A stretch of 64,000 bases of DNA from Alphaproteobacteria bacterium UBA1908 (GCA_002337525.1 DDGG01000031.1:35051-99050); one strand, 5' to 3'; counted from the stretch's first letter, positions 34,786 through 45,900 are shown. Notes: generated from the letters alone by a model not told the origin. Made by a program: numbers and translations.

Positions 34786-37116
34786 ATGTCACTTGAAATT
34801 CCAAAGGGTGATTTGTACCCTATTCTTCCCTTAAGGGATATTGTTGTCTTCCCTCATATGGTTGTCCCTCTTTTTGTCGGTCGGGAAAAATCTGTGAAAG
34901 CTCTTGAGTCATTATTGAGTGATGACCAGGAAATTCTTTTAATCACCCAAAAAGACGCTTCTCTGGAAGATCCCCAACATCGGGATTTATTCACTATTGG
35001 AACACTTGCCAAGGTTCTTCAACTCCTAAAACTGCCTGATGGCACTGTTAAAGTTCTTGTTGAAGGACAGTCACGAGCGCAGGTATTACGTTTTTCAGAG
35101 TCAAAGGATTTTTTCCAGGCCTACGCCAGTCGCCTGGACGAAGGAGAAAGCAAACCAACAGAGACAGAAGCCCTGACTCGAACAGCTACCTCCCTGTTTG
35201 AGCAATATTTGAAACTCAACAGCAAAATTCCCCCGGATATTCTAGTCTCTATTTCAAAAATCAGTGATCCCAACAAATTGGCAGATACCCTGGCGTCACA
35301 TCTGGCTTTGAAAATAGAGGACAAACAAGCTTTACTAGAGATTTCCAATATTAACAAACGCATTGAACAAGTTTGCTCTCATATGGAAGGCGAAATTTCT
35401 GTTCTCCAAACAGAAAAACGTATTCGGGGACGTGTCAAACGCCAAATGGAAAAATCTCAACGTGAGTACTATTTGAATGAGCAAATGAAAGCGATTCAAA
35501 AAGAGTTGGGCGATTCAGAAGATGGTCAGGATGAGTTAAGCGAATTTGAAGCACGTCTATCAAAAACAAAACTTAGTAAAGAAGCCCGGGAAAAAGCATC
35601 TTCAGAATTAAAAAAACTGCGCACCATGAATCCCATGGCATCAGAAGCGAGTGTTGTCCGCAATTACCTTGAATGGATTCTGGATATTCCCTGGAAGAAA
35701 CCCACCAAAGTCAAAAAAGATTTACTTGCAGCAGAAAAAATCCTGGATCAGGATCACTATGGTCTTAAAAAAGTCAAAGAGCGTATTCTGGAATATTTAG
35801 CGGTTCAAAATCGTGTAGGAAAGGTAAAAGGTCCTATTTTGTGTCTTGTTGGGCCGCCAGGCGTTGGAAAAACTTCCCTTGGTCAATCTATTGCCAAGGC
35901 AACAGGACGTAAATTTGTTCGCATGGCCCTGGGTGGTGTTCGTGATGAAGCTGAAATTCGTGGACATCGCCGCACGTATATTGGATCGATGCCTGGCAAG
36001 ATCATTCAAGGAATGAAAAAAGCAGATAATTCCAATCCTCTTTTCTTACTCGACGAGATTGATAAACTAGGTGCAGACTGGCGAGGAGACCCTGCTTCCG
36101 CTCTCCTTGAAGTTCTTGATCCCGAACAAAACCTGGCATTTAACGATCACTATCTTGAAGTTGATTATGACTTGTCTGATGTCATGTTTGTCACAACAGC
36201 CAATAGTCTCAACATGCCACAGCCTCTCCTCGATCGCATGGAAATTATTCGTCTTTCGGGTTATACGGAAGATGAAAAAGTAGAGATTGCAAAGCGCCAC
36301 CTTATTTCAAAACAAATGAAACTTCACGGTCTTAAGAAAGATGAATGGGCAATAACAGATGATGCTTTACGTAAGTTAATTCGCAACTATACGCGCGAAG
36401 CGGGTGTCAGAAATCTTGAACGTGAGCTTGCAAATTTACTGCGGAAAGCCACTAAAAAAATACTGACGAAAGAAGCAAAATCGATCACAATTACAGAAGA
36501 AGCTCTTGAAGAAGATGCCGGCATTATTCGTTTCCGTTTCGGCGTCTCGGAACAGGAAGATCAGATTGGGGCCACAACAGGCCTTGCCTGGACCGAAGTT
36601 GGTGGAGAGTTATTAACAATTGAATCTGTTATGCTGCCGGGTAAAGGTAAAATGAAAATTACAGGAAAACTTGGTGAAGTTATGCAAGAATCAATTCAGG
36701 CGGCAGCAAGCTATGTCCGCTCCCAAGCAAATACCTATAACATTGACCAGGAACTCTTTGACAAGAAAGATCTCCATGTCCATGTCCCTGAAGGAGCGAT
36801 TCCAAAAGATGGCCCTTCAGCTGGTATTGCCATGTGTACAACGATTGTATCTGTCTTGACCGGCATTCCAGTTCGTAAAGAAGTTGCCATGACAGGCGAA
36901 GTGACTCTAAGAGGGAAAGTGCTTGCTATTGGAGGGCTGAAAGAAAAACTTCTCGCTGCACATCGAGGTGGCATTAAAACAGTTTTAATTCCCGAAGATA
37001 ACAGAAAAGATCTTTCTGATATCCCGGATAATGTCAAAGAAGGCCTTAAAATTATTCCTGTCGAAACAGTAAATCAAGTCCTGGATCATGCCCTGACAAA
37101 ACCTTTAAAAAAGTAA
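34786..37116 (+). CDS. lon: ATP-dependent protease Lon
   Basis: The 776-residue protein has the N-terminal LAN domain (PILPLRDIVVFPHMVVPLFV), an AAA+ domain with Walker A GPPGVGKT and LFLLDEIDK, and the protease domain with the Ser-Lys dyad: serine in PKDGPSAGIAM, lysine in IGGLKEKLLAAHRGG. Lon degrades misfolded and regulatory proteins in the cytoplasm. Length is normal for the bacterial LonA type. It has its own 215-base upstream gap after the clpX terminator; CTCTCGAAAGAG lies just before the start. Confidence 0.97.
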   Translation: MSLEIPKGDLYPILPLRDIVVFPHMVVPLFVGREKSVKALESLLSDDQEILLITQKDASLEDPQHRDLFTIGTLAKVLQLLKLPDGTVKVLVEGQSRAQVLRFSESKDFFQAYASRLDEGESKPTETEALTRTATSLFEQYLKLNSKIPPDILVSISKISDPNKLADTLASHLALKIEDKQALLEISNINKRIEQVCSHMEGEISVLQTEKRIRGRVKRQMEKSQREYYLNEQMKAIQKELGDSEDGQDELSEFEARLSKTKLSKEAREKASSELKKLRTMNPMASEASVVRNYLEWILDIPWKKPTKVKKDLLAAEKILDQDHYGLKKVKERILEYLAVQNRVGKVKGPILCLVGPPGVGKTSLGQSIAKATGRKFVRMALGGVRDEAEIRGHRRTYIGSMPGKIIQGMKKADNSNPLFLLDEIDKLGADWRGDPASALLEVLDPEQNLAFNDHYLEVDYDLSDVMFVTTANSLNMPQPLLDRMEIIRLSGYTEDEKVEIAKRHLISKQMKLHGLKKDEWAITDDALRKLIRNYTREAGVRNLERELANLLRKATKKILTKEAKSITITEEALEEDAGIIRFRFGVSEQEDQIGATTGLAWTEVGGELLTIESVMLPGKGKMKITGKLGEVMQESIQAAASYVRSQANTYNIDQELFDKKDLHVHVPEGAIPKDGPSAGIAMCTTIVSVLTGIPVRKEVAMTGEVTLRGKVLAIGGLKEKLLAAHRGGIKTVLIPEDNRKDLSDIPDNVKEGLKIIPVETVNQVLDHALTKPLKK

Positions 37117-37521
37117 CAGATACCTCAAAAGAGGGTGGGGTAAAAGCCCTCTCTTTTGGGGACATTTTCGCAAAGAAATCTGATAGAATTCGTTCAAACG
37201 ATCTTTCTAAAGTATTCTTAATTTAATTTTCTCCCGACTATGGATAAGCGAGAATTTATTTCGGCAAAAAACCTCTTTTTTGTCATCCAGAGAACGTGAA
37301 ATAATTGTCAGGACCTAGAGAAAAAGTAACAGAAAAAACGTAAAAAACTTCTTTAAACATTTTTTAGTCTCTCTTAATCCCCTCTCAACCTTTTCAGGAT
37401 ACATTAACTTTGAACACAGAAGTGAGATAGGGAAGATACTTTCACTCTTACTCTTAAAAAGAAGAAAACAGTTCTCGAAACCATAAACGTACAACCATAA
37501 AAATAAATAGAGGAGATAAAT
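37117..37521. other. Intergenic region after lon
   Basis: About 405 bases. The first 45 hold a hairpin likely to act as the lon terminator. The rest is AT-rich with no RNA gene or ORF recognised. TGTCATCCAGAG at 37281 matches the first bases of the 63-kb repeat, but only 12 bases, which could be chance. Confidence 0.5.
37126..37160 (+). terminator. Probable terminator hairpin after lon
   Basis: CAAAAGAGGG (37126-37135) can pair with CCCTCTCTTTTG (37147-37158) with a small bulge. The T run behind it is poor. Confidence 0.45.
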
Positions 37522-38031
37522 GTGCCTGAAAAATCAGGAATAGAGACTTTTGAAGTCATGTGTTTTCGTCAAAGCCGAAAGGGTTTTGATGTTCTGCTTC
37601 GTAAAGAAAATACACTTTCTTCTTACTGGCATAATTTTTTTACAGCACATAGCCTGGAACCCTTGACTGAAGAAAGTGCAACTCAAGTTTTTTCCCTCAA
37701 AACACATTTGTATGAGAAATTAAGGTTATGCGGGAACATTACGACCAGTGATATGAATCCCTGCCAGCTTTATTTCACATTTTTAACAGATGCAAATCAT
37801 GCAACTCTTGCAGCATCACCTGGTCAGATTATATGGGTTAATAGTGATGTTCTTTTAACAAAACTTGTCCAGCGCCCCTCAAAGTTCAAGCCTGAACTTT
37901 TGGAAATGCTGACAACATGTTTGAAACACTTGCACAAAGAGCCCGAAGCGATTATTTCAAAACCTTTTTTTCAACATCCTGACTTAGCCGGCTCTTCTAT
38001 GCCGCAAAAAATTGATGCTGAGCATATCTAA
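37522..38031 (+). CDS. Protein of unknown function
   Basis: The 169-residue soluble protein begins at a GTG (37522) with AGGAG six bases upstream. I see no signal peptide, membrane segment or catalytic motif. The beginning, FEVMCFRQSRKGFDVLLRK, resembles the first strands of a Nudix fold, but no Nudix box follows. Two cysteines and several histidines are scattered. Its last 35 bases overlap the 3' end of the convergent MsbA-like gene. The good ribosome binding site and coding-like composition suggest a real gene. Confidence 0.65.
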   Translation: MPEKSGIETFEVMCFRQSRKGFDVLLRKENTLSSYWHNFFTAHSLEPLTEESATQVFSLKTHLYEKLRLCGNITTSDMNPCQLYFTFLTDANHATLAASPGQIIWVNSDVLLTKLVQRPSKFKPELLEMLTTCLKHLHKEPEAIISKPFFQHPDLAGSSMPQKIDAEHI

Positions 38032-39763
38032 AATAAAGACCTTGACGTTGAAGAAGATCCTCATGTGATCCTTCTTCAATAAGACGTCCTTGATCCAGAA
38101 CAATAATATGATCTGCCTTTTGAACAGTTGAAAGTCGGTGTGCAATGACAAGAGTTGTTTTGCCGCACATTAATGTCTCAAGAGCTTTTTGAATATGAGA
38201 TTCACTTTCTGCATCCAAAGCATTTGTCGCTTCATCCAGCAACAGGATAGGCGCTTCTTTAAGAAATGCTCTGGCAATTGCAAGGCGTTGTTTTTGACCT
38301 CCTGAAAGACGCACACCTCTTTCACCGACACGTGTTTCCAGGGCCTTGGGTAACCCCTCAATGAAAGACGTCAAAGCTGCCTGATTAATAACTTTTTGTA
38401 AGGTAAGTTCAGAAACTTTCTTTTCTTGTGGGGCTCCAAATAAAATATTTTCTTTTAACGTTGCATTAAAGATGACCGGTTCCTGGGGAACAACAGAGAA
38501 AAAATGCCTCAAATCTTTAAGAGACAGTTGGTCCACAGGGGTTTTCCCAATCAAAAGGTCACCTGATTGGGGATCATAAAAACGTAATAGAAGATTAAAC
38601 AGGGTTGTTTTTCCTGCTCCTGAGGGGCCAACAATCGCTACAGTCTTCCCTGCACCAACGGTCAATGAAAAATCTTTTAAAATAGGAGTATTACTATGTG
38701 TTGGATAGGCAAAAGTCACCTGACGAAAAGTAACAGCCGTTTGAGAAAGCTTTCGAGGCTTTACAGGGTACGGAGGATCGATCAAGGTTGGCTTTGTCTC
38801 AATAACTTCGATAAGTCGATCCAAAGCACCAGCGGCTGTTTGTAAATCTCCAAAAAGGTCTGATAACGAATTAAAAGAGCCTGCAACAATAAGGGCAAAA
38901 AATAAGAAAGCTGATAGGTCACCAGGACTTAACGAGCCAGAGAGGACTTCTCTTCCTCCAAGCCACATAACAAGACTCACCGCAGAAAAAGCCAAAAAAA
39001 TCACCATACCAACAAGCAAAGCTCTTAAATGAACCCGCTTTTTAACATGAATCATTTTTGACTCCATTAAGTGACAGAAACGGCCCATAATTTCCCGCTC
39101 TTTAACAAAAATTTTAATGGTCTGCAAAGCCTGTAAATAATCTAGTGTCGAAGCTTCAACAACCCCTTGTGATGCCTGAACTGTTTTTGTAAGTTCCCGA
39201 ACACGACGGCCAAGAGCCCCAATAGGTGACAAAACAAAAGGAATCACCAAAAGGACAACAGCGGTTAATTTGGGGCTGGTAATAATTAACATGATTCCTG
39301 CGCCAAGTAATTGAATCATTGAACGAACCGTTGTTGCGAGAGACGATGTCATAACATTCAGCAAAACCAGCGTGTCCGAATTAAGACGTGCCCCAAGATC
39401 TCCGGTACGCGCAGTGTCATAGTAAGATTGATCTAATGTAATTAAGTGGGAGAAAACTTTTTTTCTCAAGTCATTAATAACTCTTTCAGCAAGCCACGAA
39501 GTCGTTCTGACACGAAAATACGCTGCTAAAGAAAGCATAACACTGGCAGATAACAGAAAAATAAACCCTGAGCGCAATAACTCGGGATCACGCCCTGAAA
39601 ATCCCTGATCAACCAAATAGCGCACCCCAAAGCCAAGGGATAAAACTGTGCAGGCAGCAAGTGTTAAGAACAAAAAAGCTTTCAGAATGTCCCTTTTATA
39701 AGGAGCCAGAAAATGCCGGATATGCGGCACCAACCGTTTTATAGTTGCCTTTTTCTTTACCAT
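37997..39763 (-). CDS. MsbA-like lipid/multidrug ABC exporter
   Basis: The 588-residue half-transporter has six membrane segments (about 20-310) and an ATPase: Walker A GPSGAGKTT, signature LSGGQKQRLAIARAF, Walker B ILLLDEATNALD and H-loop VIAHRLSTV. It resembles the MsbA-related alphaproteobacterial type (TIGR02204 group), thought to flip lipid A precursors or lipids. As a homodimer it would work in the inner membrane. It may be co-transcribed with the DsbA-like gene upstream (22-base gap). A multidrug exporter cannot be ruled out. Confidence 0.85.
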   Translation of the reverse strand: MVKKKATIKRLVPHIRHFLAPYKRDILKAFLFLTLAACTVLSLGFGVRYLVDQGFSGRDPELLRSGFIFLLSASVMLSLAAYFRVRTTSWLAERVINDLRKKVFSHLITLDQSYYDTARTGDLGARLNSDTLVLLNVMTSSLATTVRSMIQLLGAGIMLIITSPKLTAVVLLVIPFVLSPIGALGRRVRELTKTVQASQGVVEASTLDYLQALQTIKIFVKEREIMGRFCHLMESKMIHVKKRVHLRALLVGMVIFLAFSAVSLVMWLGGREVLSGSLSPGDLSAFLFFALIVAGSFNSLSDLFGDLQTAAGALDRLIEVIETKPTLIDPPYPVKPRKLSQTAVTFRQVTFAYPTHSNTPILKDFSLTVGAGKTVAIVGPSGAGKTTLFNLLLRFYDPQSGDLLIGKTPVDQLSLKDLRHFFSVVPQEPVIFNATLKENILFGAPQEKKVSELTLQKVINQAALTSFIEGLPKALETRVGERGVRLSGGQKQRLAIARAFLKEAPILLLDEATNALDAESESHIQKALETLMCGKTTLVIAHRLSTVQKADHIIVLDQGRLIEEGSHEDLLQRQGLYFRYAQHQFFAA

Positions 39764-39785
39764 ACTCTCAACTCAAAAACTTTGA

Positions 39786-40421
39786 TCATGATTTCATCGC
39801 ATCAAGATAAGGTTTTATAAGAGTTTCTATCTCGTCAAGTTCAGGTGCATAATCGATTACACGGCCATTGATTATAAAAGTTGGTGTACCATCAATATTC
39901 ATTTCTTTTTCAGCCCTAAGGCGTGTCATCAGAACCCGATCGGACAAAGCTTTATTATTGACTGTTTCCTGGCACGTCTCAAGTGTTTCACCCGTGATAT
40001 GCGCCAGGGCATCAAGGCAATGACTGCCTATCCATCGGTCCTGCGTTTCAAAAAGCCTGTTAACCAGGGAAAACTGCCGAAGAGGTATTGAGGCCGCAAC
40101 AAGAGTAGAAGCTTTCAATGCGTACTCATCAATTGGGAAGTGCCTGAAAACAAGCTGCATTTTACCGGTACGAATATACTTCTTCATCAAAACAGGCAGA
40201 ACTGTTTTATGGAAATGGGCACAATGATGGCATGTCAAGGAAGAGTATTCGATGATTTTAATGGGTGCCTCACTGCTGCCTATTCGAATATCAGGAATAT
40301 TCTCAGGTTCAGATTTTTTGTGAGCATCCTGCGACACGACTTGGATATCCTTGCCTACTTTTTCAGCAGAAAAGAGAGACAAGGGGGAAAAAAGAGCGGA
40401 AATAAAAAATATTTTTAGCAT
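39786..40421 (-). CDS. DsbA-family thiol:disulfide oxidoreductase
   Basis: The 211-residue protein has a signal peptide (about 1-19, ending LFSAEKV), a thioredoxin fold with the redox motif CHHC in SSLTCHHCAHFH, and the cis-proline loop INGTPTFIINGR form (here NIDGTPTFIINGRVID). This matches the Com1/DsbA-like proteins of Rickettsiales and Coxiella, which oxidise or isomerise disulfides of exported proteins. CHHC is more oxidising than thioredoxin's CGPC. Its exported neighbours with several cysteines would be plausible clients. Confidence 0.88.
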   Translation of the reverse strand: MLKIFFISALFSPLSLFSAEKVGKDIQVVSQDAHKKSEPENIPDIRIGSSEAPIKIIEYSSLTCHHCAHFHKTVLPVLMKKYIRTGKMQLVFRHFPIDEYALKASTLVAASIPLRQFSLVNRLFETQDRWIGSHCLDALAHITGETLETCQETVNNKALSDRVLMTRLRAEKEMNIDGTPTFIINGRVIDYAPELDEIETLIKPYLDAMKS

Positions 40422-40578
40422 TGTCTTTTTCTATACAATAATGTCGACTATAGTGTTATTTATATAATGAAGTATCACAGAAAGCGATCATAAAATTTCA
40501 AAATTTAATTTTGTTAATTTTCTAGTGACCTTTTTTAAGCTATAGTCAATTGATTAAAAATTAGGTGATCCTTAAATC

Positions 40579-41382
40579 ATGATATTAACTTTTGCACGTA
40601 CTATGGTGGCTTTTTTTCTGGTCACAAGCCTTATAGTCACCAACACAGCAGAAGCATCTTATGCGGCTTCTCTTGAAAAAATGTCAAACACCGAGTCTCC
40701 TCAAAACGAGGAAAGTGAGAGTCAGGACGACGACCCTCTTGAGAGCTTTAACAGATTTATGTTTGCATTTAATGAACTTTTTGATGGCGTTATTTTAAGG
40801 CCTCTTGCCCTTGTTTATGATACCATTACACCCGAGCCAGTTCAGGATATCGTTGGGAACTTTCTTGATAACTTGCTAGAGCCCGTCACCTTTATGAATG
40901 ATCTTCTACAACTTAAGCCTGAAGCTGCAGGGCAAACATTAGCACGCTTTGCCATGAACTCAACGTTGGGTGTTGGAGGGCTTTTTGACGTGGCTGATGA
41001 ATGGGCCGATATCAAACGTCATAAGGAAGACTTTGGGCAAACGATGGGAGCCGCTGGTGTTGGGAGTGGTCCTTATCTTGTTCTTCCTTTCATTGGCCCC
41101 TCGAGCTTTCGCGACATGATTGGAAAAGCCGTTGATGTTATTACAGACCCTGTTGATTATGCCCTGCGTCGTTCTGACCGTGATACACTTATTTATGTCC
41201 GGAAAGGTGTCGATGCTGTTCATCGTCGTGCAAAAGCCTTGCCTTTAACAGATAGCATTGATAAAACAGCTACAGATAAATACATTCGCATCAGGACACT
41301 TTATACTCAACACCGCCACTTTAAAGTTAAAGATGGCAATGTGCCTGTATCCGAAGAAGACTCAGTTGAAATGGTAGAATAA
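40579..41382 (+). CDS. mlaA: MlaA/VacJ-family phospholipid transport protein
   Basis: The 267-residue protein has an export signal (about 1-26) and the MlaA domain: DDPLESFNRFMFAFNE, LDNLLEPVTFMNDLLQLKP, FAMNSTLGVGGLFDVADEW and GPYLVLPFIGPSSFRDMIG. MlaA removes misplaced phospholipids from the outer leaflet of the outer membrane and passes them to MlaC. Unlike E. coli MlaA there is no lipobox cysteine at the end of the signal peptide, so it may not be a lipoprotein. mlaC starts directly at the next base after its stop. Confidence 0.92.
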   Translation: MILTFARTMVAFFLVTSLIVTNTAEASYAASLEKMSNTESPQNEESESQDDDPLESFNRFMFAFNELFDGVILRPLALVYDTITPEPVQDIVGNFLDNLLEPVTFMNDLLQLKPEAAGQTLARFAMNSTLGVGGLFDVADEWADIKRHKEDFGQTMGAAGVGSGPYLVLPFIGPSSFRDMIGKAVDVITDPVDYALRRSDRDTLIYVRKGVDAVHRRAKALPLTDSIDKTATDKYIRIRTLYTQHRHFKVKDGNVPVSEEDSVEMVE

Positions 41383-41985
41383 ATGAAAAAAAACTTTTTT
41401 CTTTTTTTTATTTCGTTATGTTTAATCACATCTGAAAGTCATGCAGACTTGTCAGAATATAAAGCTTTTGCAGAGCAAACAGGAAATGAAATTATACAAG
41501 TTCTCGTGGATACAAGCTCCTCAATGCAAAATCGCAAGAAAAAGTTTAGGGCGATTCTTGAAAAACGCTTTAGCTTGCCTTCTATTGCAAAATTTGTTCT
41601 AGCACGCTATTGGCGTCGAACAAATGATCAGCAAAAAGCGCGCTATCTGGATCTTTTTGAAGACGCGACGGTGACCAACTACGCAGCTCAATTTGATAAT
41701 TATAATAATGAACGCCTGGAAGTTCTTTCGGCTCGTCCCGGTAAAAAAGGCAATGTTATTATCACAACACGTATCTTGCGTCCCTCCAAAGGGGAGCCTC
41801 TTAGTGTCGACTGGCACGCTGCAAAATCAAAATCGGGAAAAATCAAGGTTGTTGACCTCATTATCAATGGTGTCAGTATGAGTATAACACAGCGCAGTGA
41901 ATATGGGGCCATGGTTCAATCGGCAAATGGCAATATTGATCAATTTCTGGATAACCTTGAAGCCCAGGTCAGATCAGATCCCTAG
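41383..41985 (+). CDS. mlaC: MlaC-family periplasmic phospholipid-binding protein
   Basis: The 200-residue protein has a signal peptide (about 1-21, ending SESHA) and an MlaC/Ttg2D domain, with FRAILEKRFSLPSIAKFVLARYW and VDLIINGVSMSITQRSEY. MlaC carries phospholipid across the periplasm between MlaA and the inner-membrane MlaFEDB complex. It is directly fused in reading order to mlaA (no gap), so the two are translationally coupled. The MlaE permease at 31181 is the probable partner. Confidence 0.9.
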   Translation: MKKNFFLFFISLCLITSESHADLSEYKAFAEQTGNEIIQVLVDTSSSMQNRKKKFRAILEKRFSLPSIAKFVLARYWRRTNDQQKARYLDLFEDATVTNYAAQFDNYNNERLEVLSARPGKKGNVIITTRILRPSKGEPLSVDWHAAKSKSGKIKVVDLIINGVSMSITQRSEYGAMVQSANGNIDQFLDNLEAQVRSDP

Positions 41986-42077
41986 AGAAAAATGTTTCTT
42001 TTCAGAAGACGCAAAAATCTTATCGGATGCGAAAAATTATAACCAACTCATCTATTGCAAAAAATTCCGATCCTGGA

Positions 42078-42911
42078 TTACTCTTTTGAAATAAGTTGTT
42101 CAAAGTCATTTATGAATTTTTCTGGATTCTTATTATAAATATCTTCAATATTTTTTTTCTCGAACAACTGCTCCACTGCACTTTTATTATAAACACTCCA
42201 CTTGAAGAATTTTTGTGCATGTTCAGAAGTCATAATACCTAATAATGTCGCAAGTTTAGAAGGTACCTGGAAATGATGCCAATCAATAGGGTGATTCCAA
42301 TGCCCCCCCCAAATGGTGAAACCATTCTTGTGAAATATATCAATAACTTTTTCCGCCAATCCTTTTAAACCATCCTTTTGAGCTCTAATGCGGTTTATAT
42401 ACAAAAGAGCACTTCCTGAAGGTTTGGTATAACGAATACCTTTTTTCTTACTTTCTTCATCTTCAAAATAGTGAAAAGGGTTTTGCACAGGATTAATATC
42501 AATTGCACATCCATATGCATGAATTGATACTCCTTGTTTGCTGCCATACTTAAATCTTGGATTAAAAGATGAAGTATTATTATCTTCCATTGATTTGTCG
42601 TCATTACCATCATAAAGATCCATGGGTAGAGCTTGATGTATAGGAAATTTTAAATTATATAGTTCGTCAAATATCTTTTTTACAAATAATGACACCGCAT
42701 CTAGAACAACGATCTTTCCCTCTTTTATATTTCCTTCAAAATCATAATGTTTAAAAGAAATAATTTTTAACCTAGATACAGGAACAGGACTCCTCTCATT
42801 AATTATCTTTTTAAATTTCCTGGATAAAGGACTATAAGACTTTATTGAAGCACAAGTGTCGTGCGGACAAAAAAATAGAATTAAAAAAAACACACATATT
42901 TTTATATTCAT
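42078..42911 (-). CDS. Secreted M15-family peptidase (D-Ala-D-Ala carboxypeptidase / L-Ala-D-Glu endopeptidase type)
   Basis: The 277-residue protein has a signal peptide (about 1-21, ending DTCAS). The M15 zinc site is visible: SIHAYGCAIDI (H131 and D138) and WGGHWNHPIDWHHFQ (about 201-215), whose GGHW and terminal HF match the M15C group (CwlK/VanY-like). These enzymes cut peptidoglycan peptides outside the cytoplasm. The ATG lies only six bases after the stop of the NB-ARC/TPR gene, so it is the second gene of that unit. This coupling suggests the regulator controls wall cleavage, an inference. No immunity-like gene is adjacent. Confidence 0.82.
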   Translation of the reverse strand: MNIKICVFFLILFFCPHDTCASIKSYSPLSRKFKKIINERSPVPVSRLKIISFKHYDFEGNIKEGKIVVLDAVSLFVKKIFDELYNLKFPIHQALPMDLYDGNDDKSMEDNNTSSFNPRFKYGSKQGVSIHAYGCAIDINPVQNPFHYFEDEESKKKGIRYTKPSGSALLYINRIRAQKDGLKGLAEKVIDIFHKNGFTIWGGHWNHPIDWHHFQVPSKLATLLGIMTSEHAQKFFKWSVYNKSAVEQLFEKKNIEDIYNKNPEKFINDFEQLISKE

Positions 42912-42917
42912 AATAAA

Positions 42918-45900
42918 TTACTCTTGTCTAAATTTAAGGGCATTATTAATTCTAATGAAATGTGAAGAATAGTTTGGTAATTTATTTTTTATAATTGCCA
43001 TAGATTTCTGAAGATAATCTACAGACTTTTCTTTATATGATTCTGACAAGAGCTGATCGCCCTTTTTAAGTGAGTCTTTATAAAAACCCCAGTAAAGATT
43101 ACTTAAATTTTCTAAAGCCAGGTACTCATTTAAATGTGAGATTTTTGAAAATGCTTGTAGAGACTTATTGAGATAATAATTTGATAAACCATAGTGATGA
43201 TCTAAAAGAAAACTTCTACCGAGCTCCAGAAAGACTTCTGCTGTTCTTAAGTGATTTTCACCGTATTCATTAATAAAACTTTCCAAAACGTTTATTAATA
43301 AATTTTGCGCATGTTTATATTCACCTAAATCTATATGAAGTCTAGCTATATTTATTAAAACCCATTTAGTTCTAATATGTTCTTCCTCATGGTATTTTTT
43401 GTATATCTCAAAAGCGTTATTCAAAATGTTTTTAGAGTTTTTATAATCTTTTAGTTCCCTTAATGTATCTCCCAGAAGTACATTGGTCCAACCTATAAGT
43501 ATATTATTTTGATCGTACTTACTTTTATAAATTGAAAGTCCCTCTTTTAAAACTTCTTTGGCTTTTGTAAAACATCCCATTTCTCTGTATGCATTGCCTA
43601 AATAAATCAATACCCAACCAGTTTCAGTGTGTAATGGTCCATAGTGCTTTTTATATTTAGTTAGACCTTTATATAACAAGTTGATTGATTTATTGTAATC
43701 ACCTAATTCTCTGCTTATATTACCCAAATAAACATACATCAAAGATACCTTTAAGTGATCTTCGCCATAATACTCCTTAAAAATTTGCAAGCATTCTTCA
43801 AATATAGATTCTGCAAGTGCATATTGTCCCTGGGTTCTATATGTATTTGCTAAATGACGTTTAACATCCGCTACTTTGATATGGTCTTTTCCATAGTAAT
43901 TTTCATATATACGGATACTTTTTTTTAATTGTGTTTCTGCTTTACTGTACTGGCCTAGCTCTCTTTGAATATTAGAAAAACTTATTAATGCCCAAGCTAT
44001 TTTTTGGGGATTTTGTTTATAATGCTTTTTATAAATCTCAATGTTTTCCTGAATTAAATTTATTGCCTCTTCATAATTTCCTGCTTCTCTTTGAATATTA
44101 GCAAGATGAATAGATTGCTCGGCAACGCTAAAATGATTTTTTCCATATTTTTTTATCTTAAACTGAATACTCTTATTAATAAGGTCCGTTGCTTTATTAG
44201 TGTACCCAAGATAATCATAAATAAGACCTAATCTCCCCATAATAGAATCTCTAATAGACTCATCTAGATAATCTGTATTGTCCAAAAAGTGCTGTGTATG
44301 AATTTCCAAAAGGCTTACTCTTTGTGTATCTTTGTTCTCTAATGCTTCATTTATATCCTTAATAAGCGTATCAGAAATTATTTCCAGTAAAGAAATCCTG
44401 TCTTTTTTGCTCAAAAATTCAGTAACACAAAAAGGAATTATTTTATGAGAGCTTCTATGCACAGAAAATGCAGATGTTTTATTATTTATAACAAGAGATT
44501 CATCAGTAATCAAAGAGTATCTTTTTAAATAGTGAACAAAGTCATCAACAGAAATACTGTTTTTGTATTTCTTAAGCAAATCTTTTGGAATATTTTGAGA
44601 ATCCAGTAGACTTATAAAAAAAAGAAGATCCCTGAAATCAGTATTTTCACGAACTAGGTTTCTAAGAGGTAAGGCTATAATATCATAACGAGTTTTTGAA
44701 TACTGGCTTACCTCTTTTAATACATTTTTCTGCATTACAGAGAAAGCTTCAATTTGCTTGGACAGAAGATGAAGATATTGTTTGTAAGATATATTGCCAT
44801 CTTTGATATAATATGCTGCAGTTGATGTATCAAGAGGATAATGTGGAATATGTTTAAGAAATTGCTTTATGTCTTTCTTTGATTTATTGTTTTTTTGTCC
44901 AATAATTTTTGTAAATAATTTAAATTTATCTTCTGAAGATAGTTCCCCCGGATTTATTACTTGATCAGCTCCTATGTAACTATTATTCATGATGTTGCTG
45001 TCGCGGGTTGTTATAATAATTTTTCCCTTTCCCCAACTTGTACTATCATAGGGGAAAAAATTTTGGATGTCAGAGAAAGTTTCTACATTATCATAAATTA
45101 AAATCCATCCTGGATTACCTTTAAGTCTTTGCTTAATAAAAAGAAGAAGTCTTTTTTCCCTAATATCTGATTCCTTAATTTCCTTTATTAATCTTAATTC
45201 TCTTTTATCTTCTTCTCTAAAAGTTAGGCTATAAGCCAGGATTTCAAAAGACCTTATAAGGCTCACGTGTGTTTCTGCGTTTATTTCCCAAATAACATTT
45301 GCTTTTTGCAAGCGCCCATAATGTCTGGCTAAGGTTGTTTTCCCGGAACCTCCTACTCCCGCCAGAACCACAGTTTGAATACCCGAATTATTTTTAAGTT
45401 TCTTATCAAGATCTTCCAACAGTTTTTTACGCTTTAATAAAACTGATTTATGTGGCAAGGGTAATTCAGATGATATGCTTCTAACACTTAAGAAAGTGGG
45501 AGACATCTTTAGGTAAAGAAGACCAAGTGATGAAATAAGAAGTACGACAACCCCTAATATGATGAGCCTGGTACTTCTTGCTTTCATGTTTTCTTTATAT
45601 TTATGAGAAAAAGTTCTTGCCTGGGATACCCTGTGATCATCCTCTAAAAGTGTTGACTCATTACCTTTTAAATGCTTGTAATAACGTCTTATCTCATCAC
45701 TTTTTCCAGATTTCTCGACAAATTCTATGATATTGCTCCGCCCGCCAGAACCTAGTTTTTGGGCAATCAAATCAAGATGACTTTCCACTGTGCTTGGCGC
45801 AATAGAAAGACGACGTCCAATTTCCTTGATAGTCCATCCACTTGCAACGCAAGAAATTACATCAATCTGTCGACGCGTAAACTTGATACCACAAATCGTT

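Noticed and set aside
37281..37292. Fragment of the dispersed repeat after lon
   Set aside because: Only 12 bases match; too short to separate from chance.
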